Source: Gemmataceae bacterium
GTDB lineage: Bacteria > Planctomycetota > Planctomycetia > Gemmatales > Gemmataceae
DNA: 64,000 nt
Assembly: GCA_019636445.1 (NCBI GenBank)
Contig: JAHBXO010000027.1
Location: 1 to 64,000, forward strand
Reading direction: 5' to 3'
Shown piece after piece: positions 61,951 through 64,000 of the stretch. A program made the translations under genes and the position numbers. The notes beneath the pieces are model-generated. The model had not been told where the DNA came from. It saw nothing but the letters and a program-made list of their open reading frames with translations, and searched no databases. Position 1 is the first letter of the stretch, and each line of letters opens with the position of its first letter.

Positions 61951-63411
61951 ATGGTTGCCACCGCTGCGAAATCCGGCAAGATCGTGCAGATCATCGGCTC
62001 GACGTTCGACGTCGAATTCGAAGACGGCCACCTGCCCGAAATCTACAACGCCCTCCGCATCGAAGACGCCTCGCGCGGCGTCGCCATCGCCCTCACCGGC
62101 GAAGTCCAGCAGCACCTCGGCGGCAGCCGCGTCCGCTGCGTTGCCCTCGGCTCCACCGACGGCCTCGTCCGCGGCATGCTCGCCCACGACACCGGCGCCG
62201 CCCTCTCCGTGCCCGTCGGCTACGGCACCCTCGGCCGCGTCTTCAACCTCCTCGGCGAACCGATCGACGGCCGCGGACCGGTCAAGACCGACGAGAAGCG
62301 CCCGATCCACCGCGAACCCCCGAAGTTCAACGAACTCTCGCCCAAGTCCGAAGTCCTCGAGACCGGCATCAAGGTTATCGACCTCCTCACGCCGCTCGCG
62401 CGGGGCGGCAAGGCCGGCCTGTTCGGCGGGGCCGGTCTCGGCAAGACGGTTATTCTCCAGGAACTCATCTCGCGCATCGCGAAGGTGTACAAGGGCTACT
62501 CGGTGTTCGCCGGCGTCGGCGAACGGACCCGCGAGGGGAACGACCTCTGGCTCGAAATGCAGGAAACCAAGACCGGCGTCGGCGCCGACGCCAAGCAAGT
62601 GCTCGAAAGCACGGCGATGGTCTTCGGCCAGATGAACGAACCGCCGGGTGCCCGCCTTCGCGTCGCCCTTTCGGCCCTCACGATGGCCGAGTGGTTCCGC
62701 GACGCGACCGGTGCCGAGACGCTGATGTTCGTGGACAACATCTTCCGCTTCAGCCAGGCCGGCTCGGAAGTGTCCGCGCTCCTCGGCCGGATGCCGAGCG
62801 CCGTGGGTTACCAGCCGACGCTCGCCACCGAGATGGGCGAGTTGCAGGAGCGGATCACCTCGACGGCCAAGGGTGCCATCACCTCCGTGCAGGCGGTGTA
62901 CGTCCCGGCCGACGACCCGACCGACCCGGCCCCGGCCAACACGTTCCAGCACCTGGACGCCTTCATCTACCTCGAGCGCTCGATCTCGGAAAAGGGGATC
63001 TACCCCGCCATCGACCCGCTGAACTCGAACAGCCGTCTCCTCGACCCCGCCATCGTCGGCGAGGAGCACTTCACGGTCGCGGACCGCGTCAAGCGGATCC
63101 TCCAGCGCTATCGCGAACTGCAGGACATCATCGCTATCCTCGGCGTCGATGAGCTTTCGGAAGAAGACAAGCAGGTCGTGGCCCGCGCCCGCCGCATCGA
63201 GCGGTTCCTGTCGCAGCCGTTCATCGTGGCCGAGGCGTTCACCGGCAAGCCCGGCAACGTGACACCGCTGAAGGAGTCGATCCGCAGCTTCAAGGAGATC
63301 TGCGACGGCAAGTGGGACCACCTTCCGGAGTCGGCGTTCATGTACGTCGGCACGATCGAGGAAGCCGCCGCCCAGGCCGAAGAGCAGGCGAAGAAGGCCG
63401 GCGGGAAGTGA
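61951..63411 (+). CDS. atpD: F-type ATP synthase subunit beta
   Basis: The 486-residue protein has Walker A GGAGLGKT (159-166; usually GGAGVGKT), the catalytic GVGERTREGNDLW, the Walker B MFVDNIFRFSQAGSEVSALL, and the DELSEED loop. After the P-loop region, the segment LDAFIYLERSISEKGIYPAI differs from the usual [20 protein letters not shown], and NSNSRLLDP replaces DSTSRILDP. The catalytic site itself is intact. GAGGACC lies before the ATG at 61951. It makes ATP in the head. Confidence 0.95.
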   Translation: MVATAAKSGKIVQIIGSTFDVEFEDGHLPEIYNALRIEDASRGVAIALTGEVQQHLGGSRVRCVALGSTDGLVRGMLAHDTGAALSVPVGYGTLGRVFNLLGEPIDGRGPVKTDEKRPIHREPPKFNELSPKSEVLETGIKVIDLLTPLARGGKAGLFGGAGLGKTVILQELISRIAKVYKGYSVFAGVGERTREGNDLWLEMQETKTGVGADAKQVLESTAMVFGQMNEPPGARLRVALSALTMAEWFRDATGAETLMFVDNIFRFSQAGSEVSALLGRMPSAVGYQPTLATEMGELQERITSTAKGAITSVQAVYVPADDPTDPAPANTFQHLDAFIYLERSISEKGIYPAIDPLNSNSRLLDPAIVGEEHFTVADRVKRILQRYRELQDIIAILGVDELSEEDKQVVARARRIERFLSQPFIVAEAFTGKPGNVTPLKESIRSFKEICDGKWDHLPESAFMYVGTIEEAAAQAEEQAKKAGGK

Positions 63412-63422
63412 TCCGACTCGGA

Positions 63423-63498
63423 ACTCGGAACTCACACCTCAGAACTCACAACTCATTTTCAATAATGAGTTGTGAGTTCTGAGGTGTGAGTTCCGAGT
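63423..63498. repeat. Perfect inverted repeat between atpD and atpC
   Basis: Arms of 35 bp at 63423-63457 and 63464-63498 are exact reverse complements with a 6-nt loop. The unit is made of ACTCACAACTCATT- and GAACTCACACCTC-type words. It lies between atpD and atpC and would form one strong hairpin in the mRNA. Confidence 0.95.
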
Positions 63499-63546
63499 CA
63501 GAAAGACCTGTGACGGTTCGAATCAGTCATTGTTCTCGAGACCAAC

Positions 63547-63954
63547 ATGGCCGAAACCTCCGCCAAGACAATTCAGGTCGTCGTCGTCACGCCGGAGCGC
63601 GCCGTGCTCGATGAATCGGCCGACATGGTGGTGCTGCCGCTGTTCGACGGCGAGTTCGGCGTGATGGCGAACCATTCGCCGTTCGTCGGCCAGCTCGGGC
63701 CGGGCGAGCTGCGCGTCAAGCATGGCGACGAGACCAAACGGTTCTTCATCGACGGCGGGTTCGCCCAGGTCGGCAAGAACGTGGTGAACGTGCTGACGCA
63801 ATTCGCCCGCAAGAAGGACGACCTGACCGACGCGCTGATCGCGGCTGAGAAGACGAAAGCCGAGGCGCTGCCGGCGACGAACGAGGTCGAGCGGGCGACG
63901 AAGGCCAAGATGGCGGCCCGCGTCGCCGCGATGGGCCGCGTGGCGAAGAAGTGA
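63547..63954 (+). CDS. atpC: F-type ATP synthase subunit epsilon
   Basis: The 135-residue protein has the epsilon beta-barrel (KTIQVVVVTPERAVLDESAD, then GEFGVMANHSPFVGQLGPGE) and a C-terminal two-helix arm (about residues 90-135) that can act as an inhibitory element. It follows atpD after a 135-bp gap containing a strong hairpin. It completes the operon in the window. Confidence 0.94.
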   Translation: MAETSAKTIQVVVVTPERAVLDESADMVVLPLFDGEFGVMANHSPFVGQLGPGELRVKHGDETKRFFIDGGFAQVGKNVVNVLTQFARKKDDLTDALIAAEKTKAEALPATNEVERATKAKMAARVAAMGRVAKK

Positions 63955-63962
63955 GCGGAGTG

Positions 63963-64000
63963 CAGGAGACAGGAAGCAGGAGACAGGAAGCAGGAGACAG
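63963..64000. repeat. 14-bp tandem repeat, cut by the window end
   Basis: CAGGAGACAGGAAG occurs at 63963 and 63977 and partly at 63991-64000 (2.7 copies). It begins 9 bp after the atpC stop codon. It is unlike the inverted repeats; the remaining length is outside the window. Confidence 0.8.

Noticed and set aside
61210..63435. 741-residue frame opposite atpG, DUF1569 and atpD
   Set aside because: It crosses three real genes and intergenic repeats in antisense.

Overview
This GC-rich window looks like a chromosomal segment of a planctomycete, most likely of the Gemmata type. That placement is an inference from gene content: two Tat-type DUF1501 proteins, three very large Ser/Thr kinases fused to sensor or DUF1080 domains, an ECF sigma factor directly upstream of a zinc-finger kinase, a pilin-signal membrane protein, DUF1569, DUF1579, DUF4058 and DUF4912 proteins, and short hairpin repeats in many gaps. 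No rRNA, tRNA, prophage or CRISPR array was seen.

Layout. 1-10 kb: a 57-bp minisatellite, a RepA-like ATPase, an RND efflux pump, a RluA-type pseudouridine synthase, a ParE-type toxin-antitoxin pair, a pilin-signal membrane protein, and a guanidinium exporter preceded by a guanidine-II riboswitch. 10-24 kb: an HTTM membrane pair, a cysteine-less FmdB-like protein, two DUF1501 proteins, a hydrolase, a kinase/WD40/DUF1080 giant and an acyltransferase. 24-35 kb: sigma factor plus anti-sigma-like kinase, an EF-G paralogue, a REP-associated transposase (RAYT) framed by its repeats, CorA, and a MoxR-like AAA+ ATPase. 35-39 kb: a tightly overlapping five-gene operon (nucleotidyltransferase, GDPD-like, HAD, degenerate nucleotidyltransferase-like, cupin), probably making or attaching an activated small group. 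39-54 kb: a TPR giant, a third kinase, an N-formylglutamate amidohydrolase-like protein, trpA, a DMT permease, a class IV aminotransferase, waaA, a Clp-like AAA+ ATPase, an M48 protease and a DUF4912 protein. 54.8-64 kb: an F-type ATP synthase operon in the order Z-I-B-E-F-H-A-(two foreign genes)-G-(DUF1569)-D-C.

The most striking feature is a set of short inverted-repeat elements of at least eight unrelated sequence families. One family flanks and overlaps the RAYT gene, and nearly identical single copies lie elsewhere, including in frame inside waaA. A second family without a transposase here has three copies, two of them with nearly the same arm and spacer sizes as the RAYT-linked pair. 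Other elements lie in frame inside atpG and a Clp-like ATPase, and several supply the stop codons of genes. The host appears to tolerate or recruit hairpin elements as protein loops, stop codons and gene borders.

All calls come from reading the sequence; no database search was run. Family names rest on recognised motifs. Functions of the uncharacterised proteins are stated as unknown.
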